The notes under the pieces were generated by a model. That model worked only from the letters and a program-made list of their open reading frames with translations. It did no database searches and was not told the origin of the DNA. The position numbers and the translations under genes are program-made. Below are positions 40,540-51,323 of a DNA stretch of 64,000 bases, piece by piece (position 1 is the stretch's first letter; every line of letters starts with the position of its first letter). Source of the DNA: Vibrio sp. Isolate32 (GTDB lineage Bacteria; Pseudomonadota; Gammaproteobacteria; Enterobacterales; Vibrionaceae); NCBI RefSeq assembly GCF_022397955.1, contig NZ_JAKEUQ010000008.1, positions 94,994 to 158,993 on the forward strand, written 5' to 3'.

Positions 40540-41010
40540 ATGAATACGCTAACGGCTGGTGTTCCAGCACCTGCTTTTTCTCTTCCAGATCAAGATGGCA
40601 ATATCGTATCTCTTGGTGACTTCAAAGGTAAAAAAGTACTTTTCTACTTCTACCCAAAAGCAATGACTCCTGGTTGTATTGTACAAGCGGAAGGCCTGCG
40701 TGATATCAAAGCACAGCTAGATGACCTAAACGTCGTTGTTCTGGGTGTCAGCATCGACCCAGTGAAACGCCTGCCTAACTTCATTGAGAAGAAATCTCTA
40801 AACTTCACACTGCTATCTGACGAAGACCACAGTGTTGCTGAGCAGTTCGGTGTTTGGGGCGAGAAGAAGTTCATGGGTAAGGTTTACGATGGCCTACACC
40901 GTATTAGCTTCCTAATTGACGAAGAAGGTCAGATTGAGCACGTCTTCAACAAGTTCAAGACCAAGACTCACCACGAAGTGGTTCTAGAGTACTTCAACCA
41001 AGAAGCTTAA
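40540..41010 (+). CDS. bcp: Thiol peroxidase Bcp (peroxiredoxin Q type), one-cysteine form
   Basis: A 156-residue peroxiredoxin reducing hydroperoxides in the cytoplasm. The peroxidatic cysteine is C46 in TPGCIVQAEGLRD. In E. coli Bcp the residue five positions on is the resolving cysteine; here it is E51, and no other cysteine exists in the protein. It must therefore work as a 1-Cys enzyme, resolved by glutathione, glutaredoxin or another thiol. Confidence 0.93.
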   Translation: MNTLTAGVPAPAFSLPDQDGNIVSLGDFKGKKVLFYFYPKAMTPGCIVQAEGLRDIKAQLDDLNVVVLGVSIDPVKRLPNFIEKKSLNFTLLSDEDHSVAEQFGVWGEKKFMGKVYDGLHRISFLIDEEGQIEHVFNKFKTKTHHEVVLEYFNQEA

Positions 41011-41055
41011 TGTCTTTTGAGGTGAGCTAGACTCACTACCAACTAAGACAAATTA

Positions 41056-41086
41056 AAAAGGCAACTATCATCGATAGTCGCCTTTT
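41056..41086. terminator. Terminator between bcp and perM
   Basis: A 14-bp stem with one mismatch (AAAAGGCAACTATC with GATAGTCGCCTTTT), ATC loop and T-run on the plus strand. Confidence 0.85.
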
Positions 41087-41103
41087 TTATCATTCATTTT
41101 TCG

Positions 41104-42180
41104 TTACTGATGATGCACAGGGTCATCATCTAATGCATGGCTAGGTAAGGCATTCCAAACCGCCTTCACTAAGGTCGCCAGTGGAATCGCGAAGAACACG
41201 CCCCAGAATCCCCAAAGTCCACCAAACACTAATACCGCCACAATAATCGCAACAGGGTGCAGATTCACTGCTTCTGAGAACAGAACCGGCACTAACACGT
41301 TACCATCCAGGGCTTGAATGATGCCGTAAGCCAATAGCAGCCAGTAGAATTGAGGCTCAAGCCCCCACTGGAACAAACCAACAATCGCAACCGGTACGGT
41401 TACCGCCGCTGCACCAATGTATGGAATCAATACCGAGAAACCGACAGCAACCGCTAATAATACGGAGTAGCGAAGGTCTAAAATCGCGAAAGTTACGTAG
41501 CTGACGCCACCTACGATTAAAATTTCTAGCACCTTACCGCGGATGTAGTTCGAGATTTGTTCGTTCATCTCTTCCCATACTTTGGTCGCTAAACGGCGGT
41601 TTCGAGGAAGCACACCACTTGCCATTCTGATCATCTCTTCTTTATCTTTCAGTAAGAAGAAGATAAGCAGTGGTACTAAGATAAGATAAACACCTAACGT
41701 CGCTAAGCTAACCAAAGACGCTAACGAGCCTTTCACCACACTCTCACCCATGCCCAACGCCTTGTTCTTCGCGTTAGACATGACAGACTCAACGATCTGT
41801 AAGTTAGCAAGCTCTGGGTAACGCTCTGGAATCGTTGCAATGAACTTCTGCAAGCTACCGTACATGCTAGGAATATCATTGATTAGGTTACCCACTTGCT
41901 CCCAAATGGTTGGCACTAATCCAAATATCGCTAGTAGCATCAGGCTAAAGAACATCAAGATCACCAACATCACCGATGGCGTTCTTGGGACACCGAGTCG
42001 TTGAAGTTGAGTCACTGGCCACTCAAGCAAATAAGCCAATACAATCGCCACCAACAGCGGTGCGATCAGGTGACCAAAGAAGTAGATAGTAATAAAGCCG
42101 AATAGAATGATGGCAACCAAACTGACAGCGTGTGGATCAGAGAAACGTCGTTTATACCAACGACTGACCATTTCAAGCAT
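41104..42180 (-). CDS. perM: AI-2E-family membrane transporter PerM
   Basis: A 358-residue protein with eight hydrophobic segments, of the family that includes TqsA and PerM. The C-terminal part (IPYIGAAAVTVPVAIVGLFQWG, ALDGNVLVPVLFSEAVNLHP) carries the conserved signature. The substrate of PerM is not known; related proteins are Na+/H+ antiporters or signal exporters. Its start overlaps the end of the TusA-like gene by 8 bases. Divergent to bepA, as in E. coli. Confidence 0.9.
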   Translation of the reverse strand: MLEMVSRWYKRRFSDPHAVSLVAIILFGFITIYFFGHLIAPLLVAIVLAYLLEWPVTQLQRLGVPRTPSVMLVILMFFSLMLLAIFGLVPTIWEQVGNLINDIPSMYGSLQKFIATIPERYPELANLQIVESVMSNAKNKALGMGESVVKGSLASLVSLATLGVYLILVPLLIFFLLKDKEEMIRMASGVLPRNRRLATKVWEEMNEQISNYIRGKVLEILIVGGVSYVTFAILDLRYSVLLAVAVGFSVLIPYIGAAAVTVPVAIVGLFQWGLEPQFYWLLLAYGIIQALDGNVLVPVLFSEAVNLHPVAIIVAVLVFGGLWGFWGVFFAIPLATLVKAVWNALPSHALDDDPVHHQ

Positions 42181-42412
42181 CTGACTGCGATTCCTTTTTA
42201 GTGACGAGGAGATGGTGGTAATTAGAACAAACCTCTGTCATGACAACATAAGCTTGCTTAGACAAAAAAGTAACAATATCTTTCATCGAACTGCTATCTG
42301 ATACATAAATTGACAAAGATTGCCCTACTTCTAACTTTACACTGTGACGCTTGGCTAATAATAACGCCATTGGGCAGCGCTCTTGGCGTAAATCTAGAAT
42401 ATTAGGTGTCAT
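42173..42412 (-). CDS. TusA-like sulfurtransferase-family protein
   Basis: A 79-residue protein with the TusA fold: LDLRQERCPMALLLAK carries the single reactive cysteine (C14) in the CPxA/L motif, followed by a DSSSMKDI helix. TusA family members pass persulfide sulfur. This one is translationally coupled to perM, which is not the tRNA-thiolation context, so the acceptor is unknown. Confidence 0.85.
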   Translation of the reverse strand: MTPNILDLRQERCPMALLLAKRHSVKLEVGQSLSIYVSDSSSMKDIVTFLSKQAYVVMTEVCSNYHHLLVTKKESQSDA

Positions 42413-42590
42413 TCTTGGGCTCGATGCTTATTATAAGGGGCATATTGTAATCTGTTTTTGAAAACGTGCCATCATTGATTCATCTTCCTTCAGGATAGCG
42501 CACGCACTTAACAAAGGTTAAACCAGATAAAGAACCAATTTGCATTGCCCTTGTCTTACTGTCAGAAGAAACGGAGTATTACTGACTAAT

Positions 42591-44045
42591 ATGTTTAAAC
42601 GCGCTCGTTCAATTGCTTGCTTATGCATCGCAGCCACATTAAGCACCCCAACGTTGGCTAACACCAACAGCTTGGATTTACCGGACATCGGCACAGCGGC
42701 TGGCGGCACGCTCACTATCGATCAAGAACTCATCTATGGTGATGCCTACATGCGCATCATCAGAAGTAGCCAGCCTGTCATCAATGACCCGGTTCTCAAC
42801 CTTTATATCGACACTCTAGGCCATCGCCTTGTCGCGAATGCCAATGACGTAAAGACACCTTTTCAGTTCTTTATGATCCGTGACCGCAACATCAACGCTT
42901 TTGCTTTCTTTGGTGGTTATGTTGCTTTGCACTCAGGTCTATTCCTACACGCACAGTCAGAAAGTGAACTTGCGTCTGTATTAGCGCACGAAATCGCACA
43001 CGTTACTCAGCGCCACTTAGCGCGCAGTATGGAAGATCAAGCACGCCGTTCCCCTGCGACTATTGCAGCGCTTGCCGCGTCTGTGTTGTTGGCAATTGCG
43101 GCTCCTGAAGCCGGTATTGCAGCCTTAACTGCAACCACCGCGGGTAACATGCAAAGCCAAATTAACTACACTCGTAGTAATGAGAAAGAAGCCGACCGCT
43201 TTGGTATCAACACGCTAGCGAAAGCTGGATTTGACGTGAATGCGATGCCACGCTTCTTCGGTCGCCTGGCTGATGAATACCGCTATGCCAGCACACCACC
43301 ACCAATGTTGCTGACTCACCCATTGCCAGAAGACCGTATTACGGACTCTCGTGCTCGTGCTCGAAGCTATCCACCTCTCAAGCTTGCGCCATCTCTAGAT
43401 TACCACTTAGCAAGAGCTCGTATCGTGGCACGCTATGCCGGTATCAATAATGAGGCGTCGCTCGATTGGTTCTCACGCCAATTGAAAAAGGCACCCAAAG
43501 AGATCGTCCCATCGTTAGAGTATGGACAAGCACTGGTTTATCTCGACTCTAAAAAGTTAGATAAAGCTGAACCGATTCTAACCAAGCTGATTACCAATGA
43601 CCCGACTAACCTGTTCTATCTGGATGCGATTTCCGACCTTCACATTGAACAGAAAAAACCTGATCTTGCAATTAAAGAGCTCAAGTCTGCCTTGGTTCGT
43701 CAGCCAAACAATCCGGTACTCACAATCAACTACGCAAATGCCTTGATTGAAAAAGAAGACTTTGCAGAGGCTATTCGCGTATTACAACGTTATACGCATG
43801 ACAATCCGAATGATACCAACGGCTGGCACCTGCTTTCAAAAGCGAACACTAGCCTTGGCAACAGTGATGAAGACCTTGCCGCACGAGCTGAAATTTTGGC
43901 ATTGCAAGCCAACTGGAACAAAGCAATTCAGTATTACACGCAAGCAAGTCAAATCGCGGAACTCGGTAGCTTGAAGCAAGCCCGCTACGATGCTCGCATT
44001 GATCAACTGATGATTCAGCGCGAGCGCTTCTTAGCACTGCAATAA
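42591..44045 (+). CDS. bepA: Periplasmic chaperone/metalloprotease BepA
   Basis: Quality-control protease for LptD and other outer-membrane proteins at the BAM complex. The M48 zinc motif HEIAH is at residues 133-137, with the third ligand in NEKEADRFG, and C-terminal TPR repeats run from about 300 on. The signal peptide is MFKRARSIACLCIAATLSTP. I start at 42,591, giving 484 residues (E. coli 487); the longer frame from 42,540 would bury the signal peptide. GGAG lies rather far (14 bases) upstream. Confidence 0.94.
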   Translation: MFKRARSIACLCIAATLSTPTLANTNSLDLPDIGTAAGGTLTIDQELIYGDAYMRIIRSSQPVINDPVLNLYIDTLGHRLVANANDVKTPFQFFMIRDRNINAFAFFGGYVALHSGLFLHAQSESELASVLAHEIAHVTQRHLARSMEDQARRSPATIAALAASVLLAIAAPEAGIAALTATTAGNMQSQINYTRSNEKEADRFGINTLAKAGFDVNAMPRFFGRLADEYRYASTPPPMLLTHPLPEDRITDSRARARSYPPLKLAPSLDYHLARARIVARYAGINNEASLDWFSRQLKKAPKEIVPSLEYGQALVYLDSKKLDKAEPILTKLITNDPTNLFYLDAISDLHIEQKKPDLAIKELKSALVRQPNNPVLTINYANALIEKEDFAEAIRVLQRYTHDNPNDTNGWHLLSKANTSLGNSDEDLAARAEILALQANWNKAIQYYTQASQIAELGSLKQARYDARIDQLMIQRERFLALQ

Positions 44046-44158
44046 GCCGAGTAATACGCGGAAATCACCAAAAGAACAAAGCTCAACGTATACAGAGAAG
44101 AGGCCAATTAGCTAGCCTCTCCTGAAAATTAAATAAAAAATAATAATGAGGAAGAACC

Positions 44159-44509
44159 ATGTCTGTCGTGATTTATCATAACCCACGCTGCTCAAAGAGC
44201 CGTCAAACGCTTGAACTGCTTGAAACAAACGGCGTACAACCTGAAGTGATCAAGTACTTAGACACGCCTTTAACTGTTGAACAGCTAAAAGTACTGTTCA
44301 CACAGCTCGGTTTTAGCAGCGTTCGCGAAATGATGCGCACCAAAGAGGCAGACTACAAAGAAGCGAACCTTGGCGATACTTCTGTATCGGATGAAGACCT
44401 GTTTTCTGCAATGGCTGCTAATCCAAAACTGTTTGAGCGCCCAGTGGTTGTTGCGAACAATAAAGCCAAGATTGGTCGTCCACCTGAGCAAGTGCTAGAG
44501 ATTCTGTAA
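44159..44509 (+). CDS. arsC: Arsenate reductase (glutaredoxin-type) ArsC/YfgD
   Basis: A 116-residue ArsC-fold enzyme. The catalytic motif is HNPRCSKSR with C11, and the substrate arginines occur in MRTKEADYKE, FERPVVV and IGRPPE. It sits after bepA as yfgD does in E. coli and lacks arsR or arsB neighbours, so its real role may be general thiol chemistry rather than arsenic resistance. Confidence 0.9.
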   Translation: MSVVIYHNPRCSKSRQTLELLETNGVQPEVIKYLDTPLTVEQLKVLFTQLGFSSVREMMRTKEADYKEANLGDTSVSDEDLFSAMAANPKLFERPVVVANNKAKIGRPPEQVLEIL

Positions 44510-45543
<1,034 letters not shown>

Positions 45544-45596
45544 GGTTGGATTCGACATACCCAATCAGCTAGCTCAAGCAATTATCGAACAAACAA

Positions 45597-45628
45597 AAAG
45601 CCCTGCGAGATTTCTCTAGCAGGGCTTT
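45597..45628. terminator. Terminator between the wrbA operon and the DUF2066 gene
   Basis: AAAGCCCTGC pairs with GCAGGGCTTT across a 12-base loop that can itself pair (GAGA with TCTC), then TCTTTTTATTT. Confidence 0.85.
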
Positions 45629-45686
45629 CTTTTTATTTCTCTTCGCCTACTTACTCTTCATATAGACGATGAATGTCAGCAATTAC

Positions 45687-46949
45687 CTAACTACGATTCC
45701 ACTCGTATACCAAGCTTGGCTTTGCATGCTGTGGAGCTGCGGCTTCTAGCGCTTCGCTACCCGCATCTTCTGAGTTAGCGTCCGAGCCAGCTAGCGTATC
45801 ATCACCAACAACTTCATTACCTTTGATCACTTGAACATCAGTATCTGCGTCAGTTGCTGTTGCTTCAGTATCAACTACAGCCGTTGAATCATCACCTACA
45901 GACATAGTGTTGTCTTGTGTCTCAAATTCAGGGCTTACTTCTGGTTCGATGTAAGACTCTTCAACCTTCACAACTTGGCGAATACTTGCCACTTCTTGCT
46001 CAAACTCTTGTTGAGTCGACAGCAAGTGAATACGGAACGTCACTTCGTTGTTTTGAATCTTAAGAATATCTAGACTAGCAACCGAGTTTAGACGCTTAAG
46101 TGCATTCTCTAGCTGGAAGAAGTCTTGAGCATTATTCAGGCTAATAAACTGAGTTAGAATCGATTCTGATGACTCACTCGCCACCGTCACCGCGCTTTTA
46201 CCCGCGTAGTAGTTACTGATTTGGTCAACTAACTTCTTAGAAGCCGTTGCACTGTTACCCGATACTGAACCTGTGATTGGTGCCGTTGGCGCGCTAGTCA
46301 ATTGGCTTGGTTTTTGGTCGTACAGCGTCCAACGCAATCCTGAAGATTGAGCTTTAATCACTAACACCGCATCTACTGGGTAGCGTTGACTTGCTCTGCT
46401 AATTGGTGAAACAAAACTGCCCCACAAATCTGAGGTCGCGATACCAGTGATATCGTCGAAGTCACCGACAGGCAGAGTCAAAGGTAAACCACGATCTTTT
46501 GCACTTGCTTGCATTTGAGCAGCAAGTGGTGAGTTCGAGTGCTCCCACACAATGTTTTTATCGAAGCTGTCTTCTTCCACCAGCCAAACCAAGATGTTTG
46601 AGCGAGTTTCAGGCCAGTACGGCAGTTGCGCTTGAGTCAGTAGAGAACGGATTTGAGCGCCATTAAAACGCATGCGCAATGTTGATTGGTCATTGCGCTC
46701 ACCAAAACTCATTTGAGACATGTACTGCGCACTCTTACGCATCGCCTTTTGGATGGTCTCATTTGAAGCAACGTCAGTTTGGCCAGTCGCACGTATCAAT
46801 ACCTGCTCCATACCGGTATTTCTTGCCACTTGTTCTGGTTGTTTGTCTTCGGCGTTAATCGCAACTTCAGCACTAAAGATATCGACTTTAGTTAAGGCGT
46901 AACTCGGGAAGGCTAATAGTCCCATCAACAACAATGCTATGTAGCGCAT
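45687..46949 (-). CDS. DUF2066 exported protein
   Basis: A 420-residue protein with a signal peptide (MRYIALLLMGLLAFPSYA). The body (DIFSAEVAINAEDKQPEQVARN, MEQVLIRATGQTDVASNE, PYWPETRSNILVWLVEEDS) is the DUF2066 family, found near the uraA-upp-purMN genes in vibrios. The last 80 residues are acidic, low complexity. I start at 46,949, after AGGATC; the longer frame would place 14 residues before the signal peptide. No known function. Confidence 0.87.
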   Translation of the reverse strand: MRYIALLLMGLLAFPSYALTKVDIFSAEVAINAEDKQPEQVARNTGMEQVLIRATGQTDVASNETIQKAMRKSAQYMSQMSFGERNDQSTLRMRFNGAQIRSLLTQAQLPYWPETRSNILVWLVEEDSFDKNIVWEHSNSPLAAQMQASAKDRGLPLTLPVGDFDDITGIATSDLWGSFVSPISRASQRYPVDAVLVIKAQSSGLRWTLYDQKPSQLTSAPTAPITGSVSGNSATASKKLVDQISNYYAGKSAVTVASESSESILTQFISLNNAQDFFQLENALKRLNSVASLDILKIQNNEVTFRIHLLSTQQEFEQEVASIRQVVKVEESYIEPEVSPEFETQDNTMSVGDDSTAVVDTEATATDADTDVQVIKGNEVVGDDTLAGSDANSEDAGSEALEAAAPQHAKPSLVYEWNRS

Positions 46950-47147
46950 ATTGATCCTAATATTCAAAGCTTGTGCCTTGATGATAAGCAACTATGGATT
47001 GAGGGGCAAGGTCGTTAGCGCCCACTGTGTTTAATAACCACAAAATATCACCTGACCATGATAAAGCGCTAACCTTATAAACCGAATTTTCGGACCTTGT
47101 TCGATATAAAACATCACTATGATAAATAAATTTGATCTATTTTGTGT

Positions 47148-47163
47148 AGCAATCGATTGCTAA
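47148..47163. promoter_or_regulatory. PurR-like 16-bp palindrome upstream of uraA
   Basis: TAGCAATCGATTGCTA is a perfect palindrome 64 bases before the uraA ATG. Its GCAAnCGnTTGC core agrees with PurR operators, which fits a purine/pyrimidine uptake gene. Confidence 0.6.
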
Positions 47164-47226
47164 GTGATAGAATCGCGCGAATTTTATTTTTCACTTTTCA
47201 TATAACGACCAATCTAAGGACATATC

Positions 47227-48465
47227 ATGAAAAATGCATTGCAAGGTGCACAAATGCTGTTTGTAGCTTTTGGTGCGCTTGTACTCGTGCCGCTACTGAC
47301 AGGACTTGATCCCAACGTTGCACTCTTTGGCGCAGGTATCGGTACCCTTTTATTCCAACTTATTACACGCCGTTCAGTGCCAATCTTCTTAGCGTCTTCT
47401 TTTGCATTCATCGCGCCTATCATGTTTGGTATCCAAACTTGGGGTATTGGTGCAACCATGGGCGGTCTGATGGCAGCAGGTGTTGTGTATGTATTGATGG
47501 GCGCTCTTATCAAAGTGAGAGGCGTTGGCTTCATCCATAAGCTGCTTCCACCTGTGGTTGTTGGCCCTGTGATTATGGTGATTGGTTTGGGCTTGGCACC
47601 AGTTGCTGTAAACATGGCGCTAGGTAAGACAGGCGATGGCGCCGTTCAACTGGTTGATGCAGACGCAGCGCTTTGGATCTCATCAGTTTCACTGCTAGTT
47701 ACCGTCATCATCAGCGTATTCTCGAAGGGTTTCCTAAAGCTACTGCCTATCTTTGGCGGTATTATCGCAGGTTACATTACGAGCCTATTCTATGGCGCAG
47801 TCGACTTCGCACCCGTTGCACAAGCATCTTGGTTAGCACTACCAAACTTCACTATGCCTGAGTTCAACATCAACGCTATCTTCTTCATGGTATTTGTCGC
47901 GATTGCACCAGCCGTTGAACACGTAGGTGACATGCTTGCGATTTCTAACGTGACGGGTAAAGACTACCTTAAGAAACCAGGCCTACATCGCACAATCACA
48001 GGCGACGGTGTAGCGACCATTGCAGCTTCTATGCTGGGCGCTCCGCCAAACACAACCTACAGTGAAGTAACTGGAGCGGTAATGCTAACAAAAGCATTCA
48101 ATCCGGTGATCATGACTTGGGCTGCAGTAACAGCCATCGTTCTTGCATTGGTAGGCAAACTGGGCGCACTTCTGCAAACCATTCCAGTTCCAGTGATGGG
48201 TGGCATCATGATTCTTCTGTTTGGTTCTATTGCAACAGTCGGCTTGAACACGCTAATCAAGAACAACGTAGACCTGCACAAATCGCGTAACCTTGTGATT
48301 GTGGGTATTACCCTAGTATTCGGTATTGGCGGCATGGCATTTGGCATCGGCGATTTCAGCCTACAGGGCGTAAGCTTGTGCGGTATCGTGGCGATTCTAC
48401 TCAACCTAGTCCTTCCTGAAGAGTTAGGCGACAACACAGTAGTAGACAAAGCTCAAATCGACTAA
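47227..48465 (+). CDS. uraA: Uracil:proton symporter UraA
   Basis: A 412-residue NCS2-family permease for uracil. It starts with LQGAQMLFVAFGALVLVPLLTGLDP, and has the NAT signature region with AIAPAVEHVGDMLAISNVTGKDY and NTTYSEVTGAVMLTKAFNP. Fourteen membrane segments are expected. It lies convergent to upp rather than in an upp-uraA operon as in E. coli. Confidence 0.95.
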   Translation: MKNALQGAQMLFVAFGALVLVPLLTGLDPNVALFGAGIGTLLFQLITRRSVPIFLASSFAFIAPIMFGIQTWGIGATMGGLMAAGVVYVLMGALIKVRGVGFIHKLLPPVVVGPVIMVIGLGLAPVAVNMALGKTGDGAVQLVDADAALWISSVSLLVTVIISVFSKGFLKLLPIFGGIIAGYITSLFYGAVDFAPVAQASWLALPNFTMPEFNINAIFFMVFVAIAPAVEHVGDMLAISNVTGKDYLKKPGLHRTITGDGVATIAASMLGAPPNTTYSEVTGAVMLTKAFNPVIMTWAAVTAIVLALVGKLGALLQTIPVPVMGGIMILLFGSIATVGLNTLIKNNVDLHKSRNLVIVGITLVFGIGGMAFGIGDFSLQGVSLCGIVAILLNLVLPEELGDNTVVDKAQID

Positions 48466-48503
48466 TGGTTGAACCTGGTTAAATTCCACAAAATTTAAGA
48501 TCA

Positions 48504-48536
48504 AAAAAGGGAGAGCATCGAATGCTCTCCCTTTTT
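48504..48536. terminator. Terminator between uraA and upp
   Basis: A perfect 15-bp stem (AAAAAGGGAGAGCAT with its complement) around a CGA loop. Confidence 0.9.
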
Positions 48537-48604
48537 ATTAATACGGATAATTAAGTCAATTCAGAAGCTTAAAACAGCCGAATCCACTTAACCTAAAAAC
48601 CGAA

Positions 48605-49231
48605 TTACTTAGTACCGAAGATCTTATCACCAGCATCGCCAAGACCAGGAACAATGTAGCCCTTGTCGTTTAGCTTCTCATCGATTGCAGCAGTGTAAAG
48701 CTCAACATCTGGGTGCGCTTTTTCTAGAGCCGCGATACCTTCTGGAGCCGCTACAAGCACAAGAATCTTGAAGTGCTTACAACCTTTTTCTTTCATTAGG
48801 TCGATAGTAGCGATCATAGAACCACCTGTTGCAAGCATTGGGTCTACCACTAGAGCAATACGCTCATCGATGTTAGATGCAAGCTTGTTGAAGTATGGTA
48901 CTGGCTCAAGCGTTTCTTCGTCACGGTAGATACCAACAACGCTGATACGTGCACTTGGGATGTGCTCAAGAACGCCGTCCATCATGCCTAGACCAGCACG
49001 TAGGATTGGCACTACTGTTACTTTCTTACCTTTAATTTGGTCAACTTCAACTGGGCCGTCCCAACCATTAATAGTTACACGCTCAGTTTCAAAGTCTGAT
49101 GTCGCTTCGTATGTTAGAAGGCTACCCACTTCTGTCGCTAGCTCACGAAAACGCTTAGTGCTAATCTCACCTTCACGCATCAGGCCAATTTTATGTTTTA
49201 CTAGCGGGTGTTTCACTTCAACAACTTTCAT
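48605..49231 (-). CDS. upp: Uracil phosphoribosyltransferase
   Basis: Salvage enzyme making UMP from uracil and PRPP. The PRPP-binding loop [10 protein letters not shown] and the uracil site [20 protein letters not shown] are present. The start at 49,231 ([14 protein letters not shown]) gives 208 residues as in E. coli and follows GGAG; four or five extra upstream codons in the longer frame are not needed. Divergent to purM with a shared PurR-like site, the E. coli arrangement. Confidence 0.96.
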   Translation of the reverse strand: MKVVEVKHPLVKHKIGLMREGEISTKRFRELATEVGSLLTYEATSDFETERVTINGWDGPVEVDQIKGKKVTVVPILRAGLGMMDGVLEHIPSARISVVGIYRDEETLEPVPYFNKLASNIDERIALVVDPMLATGGSMIATIDLMKEKGCKHFKILVLVAAPEGIAALEKAHPDVELYTAAIDEKLNDKGYIVPGLGDAGDKIFGTK

Positions 49232-49319
49232 TTCCAACTCCGGCAATATTTAAACAAACCTGTAGATTATACACGAATTCTGTGGTTATTTCAGAATCTT
49301 TATTCTAATAAAAAAAACC

Positions 49320-49335
49320 GCGCAAACGTTTGCTC
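49320..49335. promoter_or_regulatory. PurR operator between upp and purM
   Basis: The core GCAAACGTTTGC is a 12-bp perfect palindrome and, with flanks, agrees with the PurR consensus ACGCAAACGTTTGCGT at 13 of 16 positions. It lies 66 bases before purM. Confidence 0.8.
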
Positions 49336-49400
49336 TTCATATTCAAGCCCTGTTAGAATAGCGCCGTTTTCACATCCAACTTAAGTTCGAGGACTATCCC

Positions 49401-50441
49401 GTGAGTGGTAATACTTCTTCTCTAAGCTACAAAGACGCTGGTGTTGATATCGACGCAGGTAATGCACTAGTAGACCGTATTAAAGGTGCAGTAAAACGCA
49501 CTCGTCGCCCTGAGGTAATGGGCGGTATTGGTGGCTTTGGCGCCCTATGTGAACTTCCAACGAAATACAAAGAGCCAGTACTTGTTTCAGGTACTGATGG
49601 TGTTGGTACTAAACTTCGCCTTGCTTTGGATCTGAAAAAACACGACACCATTGGTATCGACCTAGTGGCAATGTGTGTGAACGACCTAATCGTTCAAGGT
49701 GGTGAACCTCTATTCTTCCTAGACTACTACGCAACGGGTAAGCTAGATGTAGATACAGCTGCAGACGTTGTTTCTGGCATCGCTGAAGGTTGTGTTCAAG
49801 CTGGTTGTGCACTAATCGGTGGTGAAACCGCTGAAATGCCAGGCATGTACGAAGGCGACGACTACGATGTTGCTGGCTTCTGTGTTGGTGTAGTAGAAAA
49901 AGCGGACATCATCGACGGTACTAAAGTAGCTGCTGGCGACGTACTTATCGCTGTTGGCTCAAGTGGCCCACACTCAAATGGTTACTCTCTAATTCGTAAG
50001 GTACTGGAAGTATCTGGTGCAGATAAGAACGAAGAGCTAGAAGGTCGCACTATCGGTGAACACCTACTAGAACCAACTAAGATTTACATCAAGTCAGCAC
50101 TTAAGATGATCGCAGAGCATGACATCCATGCTATCTCGCACATTACCGGTGGTGGTTTCTGGGAAAACATCCCACGCGTACTTCCTGAAGGTACTAAAGC
50201 AGTGATTGATGGTAAGAGCTGGGAATGGCCTGCTATCTTCAACTGGCTACAAGAGAAAGGCAACGTGGAAACATTTGAAATGTACCGTACTTTCAACTGT
50301 GGTGTAGGCCTTGTTGTTGCTCTACCTAAAGACCAAGCAGACGCTGCTGTTGAACTACTGAAAGCTGAAGGCGAAAACGCTTGGGTTATCGGTGAGATCG
50401 CGAACGCTGAAGCGGGCGAAGAGCAAGTTGAAATCAACTAA
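49401..50441 (+). CDS. purM: Phosphoribosylformylglycinamidine cyclo-ligase (AIR synthetase)
   Basis: Closes the imidazole ring in purine synthesis using ATP. The 346-residue protein begins with GTG ([21 protein letters not shown]) and shows the family segments [36 protein letters not shown] and [13 protein letters not shown]. Size agrees with E. coli PurM (345). purN follows 120 bases on. Confidence 0.96.
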   Translation: MSGNTSSLSYKDAGVDIDAGNALVDRIKGAVKRTRRPEVMGGIGGFGALCELPTKYKEPVLVSGTDGVGTKLRLALDLKKHDTIGIDLVAMCVNDLIVQGGEPLFFLDYYATGKLDVDTAADVVSGIAEGCVQAGCALIGGETAEMPGMYEGDDYDVAGFCVGVVEKADIIDGTKVAAGDVLIAVGSSGPHSNGYSLIRKVLEVSGADKNEELEGRTIGEHLLEPTKIYIKSALKMIAEHDIHAISHITGGGFWENIPRVLPEGTKAVIDGKSWEWPAIFNWLQEKGNVETFEMYRTFNCGVGLVVALPKDQADAAVELLKAEGENAWVIGEIANAEAGEEQVEIN

Positions 50442-50560
50442 GTGAGTGCTCACTTAATTAGTTAATCAATGAGGACCTAATGGTCCTCATTTTGCTATTT
50501 GGCCCGCAGAAAACCTTAGTTTATGTAGGTAAATTGTAAACAGTTCAATTAATCAATCAT

Positions 50561-51247
50561 ATGACCCACTTTATGAAAAACAATCACTCTCAGAAAACCA
50601 CTCAGTCTCAGAAAAATATCGTTGTGTTAGTTTCAGGAAGCGGCAGTAACTTGCAGGCGATCTTAGATGCTTGCGATAACAATATGATTGATGCTTCAGT
50701 CAAAGCTGTGTTCTCAAACAAGGCAGAAGCATTCGGCTTAGAACGAGCAAAAAATGCTGGCGTCGATGCACGCTCAGTGAACCCAAAAGATTTTGGTTCA
50801 CGTGAAGAGTTTGATCATGAGCTGATGATTCAGATCGACGCCTATCAACCAGACTTAATCGTACTGGCAGGCTATATGCGTATTTTGAGTTCAGAATTTG
50901 TTCGTCACTACGCAGGAAAAATGGTCAATATCCACCCTTCTCTATTGCCTAAATACCCTGGTTTACATACCCACCAGCGTGCGATTGATGCGCAAGATAA
51001 AGAACACGGCACGAGTGTGCACTTTGTAACTGAAGAGCTTGACGGTGGTCCTGTAATCTTACAAGCCAAAGTCCCTGTGTTTGAGGACGATGATGCCGAG
51101 GTGCTGGCGGGGCGAGTACTCACTCAAGAGCACGCAATCTATCCGATGGTTTGTAAATGGTTTGCTGAAGACCGTTTATCTATGATTGATGGGCAAGCGG
51201 TGTTAGACGGAAAAGTACTAGGCAAACACGGTTACGCAGAAGAGTAG
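50561..51247 (+). CDS. purN: Phosphoribosylglycinamide formyltransferase PurN
   Basis: Transfers a formyl group from 10-formyl-THF to GAR in purine synthesis. Catalytic elements are NIHPSLLPKYPG and GTSVHFVTEELDGGPVI. The E. coli enzyme begins directly at NIVVLVSG; here no start codon exists there, so the protein has about 17 extra polar residues (NNHSQKTTQSQK). Start at 50,561 or 50,573 (second Met) cannot be told apart; neither has a strong ribosome site. Confidence 0.94.
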   Translation: MTHFMKNNHSQKTTQSQKNIVVLVSGSGSNLQAILDACDNNMIDASVKAVFSNKAEAFGLERAKNAGVDARSVNPKDFGSREEFDHELMIQIDAYQPDLIVLAGYMRILSSEFVRHYAGKMVNIHPSLLPKYPGLHTHQRAIDAQDKEHGTSVHFVTEELDGGPVILQAKVPVFEDDDAEVLAGRVLTQEHAIYPMVCKWFAEDRLSMIDGQAVLDGKVLGKHGYAEE

Positions 51248-51259
51248 GATCAAGAATAC

Positions 51260-51300
51260 AAAAAGGCCATTAACTGACGAGTGCAGTTAATGGCCTTTTT
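51260..51300. terminator. Terminator between purN and the amidotransferase gene
   Basis: A perfect 17-bp stem (from AAAAAGGCCATTAACTG) with a 7-base loop and T-run, one of the strongest in the window. Confidence 0.92.
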
Positions 51301-51323
51301 TATCGAATCATGTAATGAGACGT

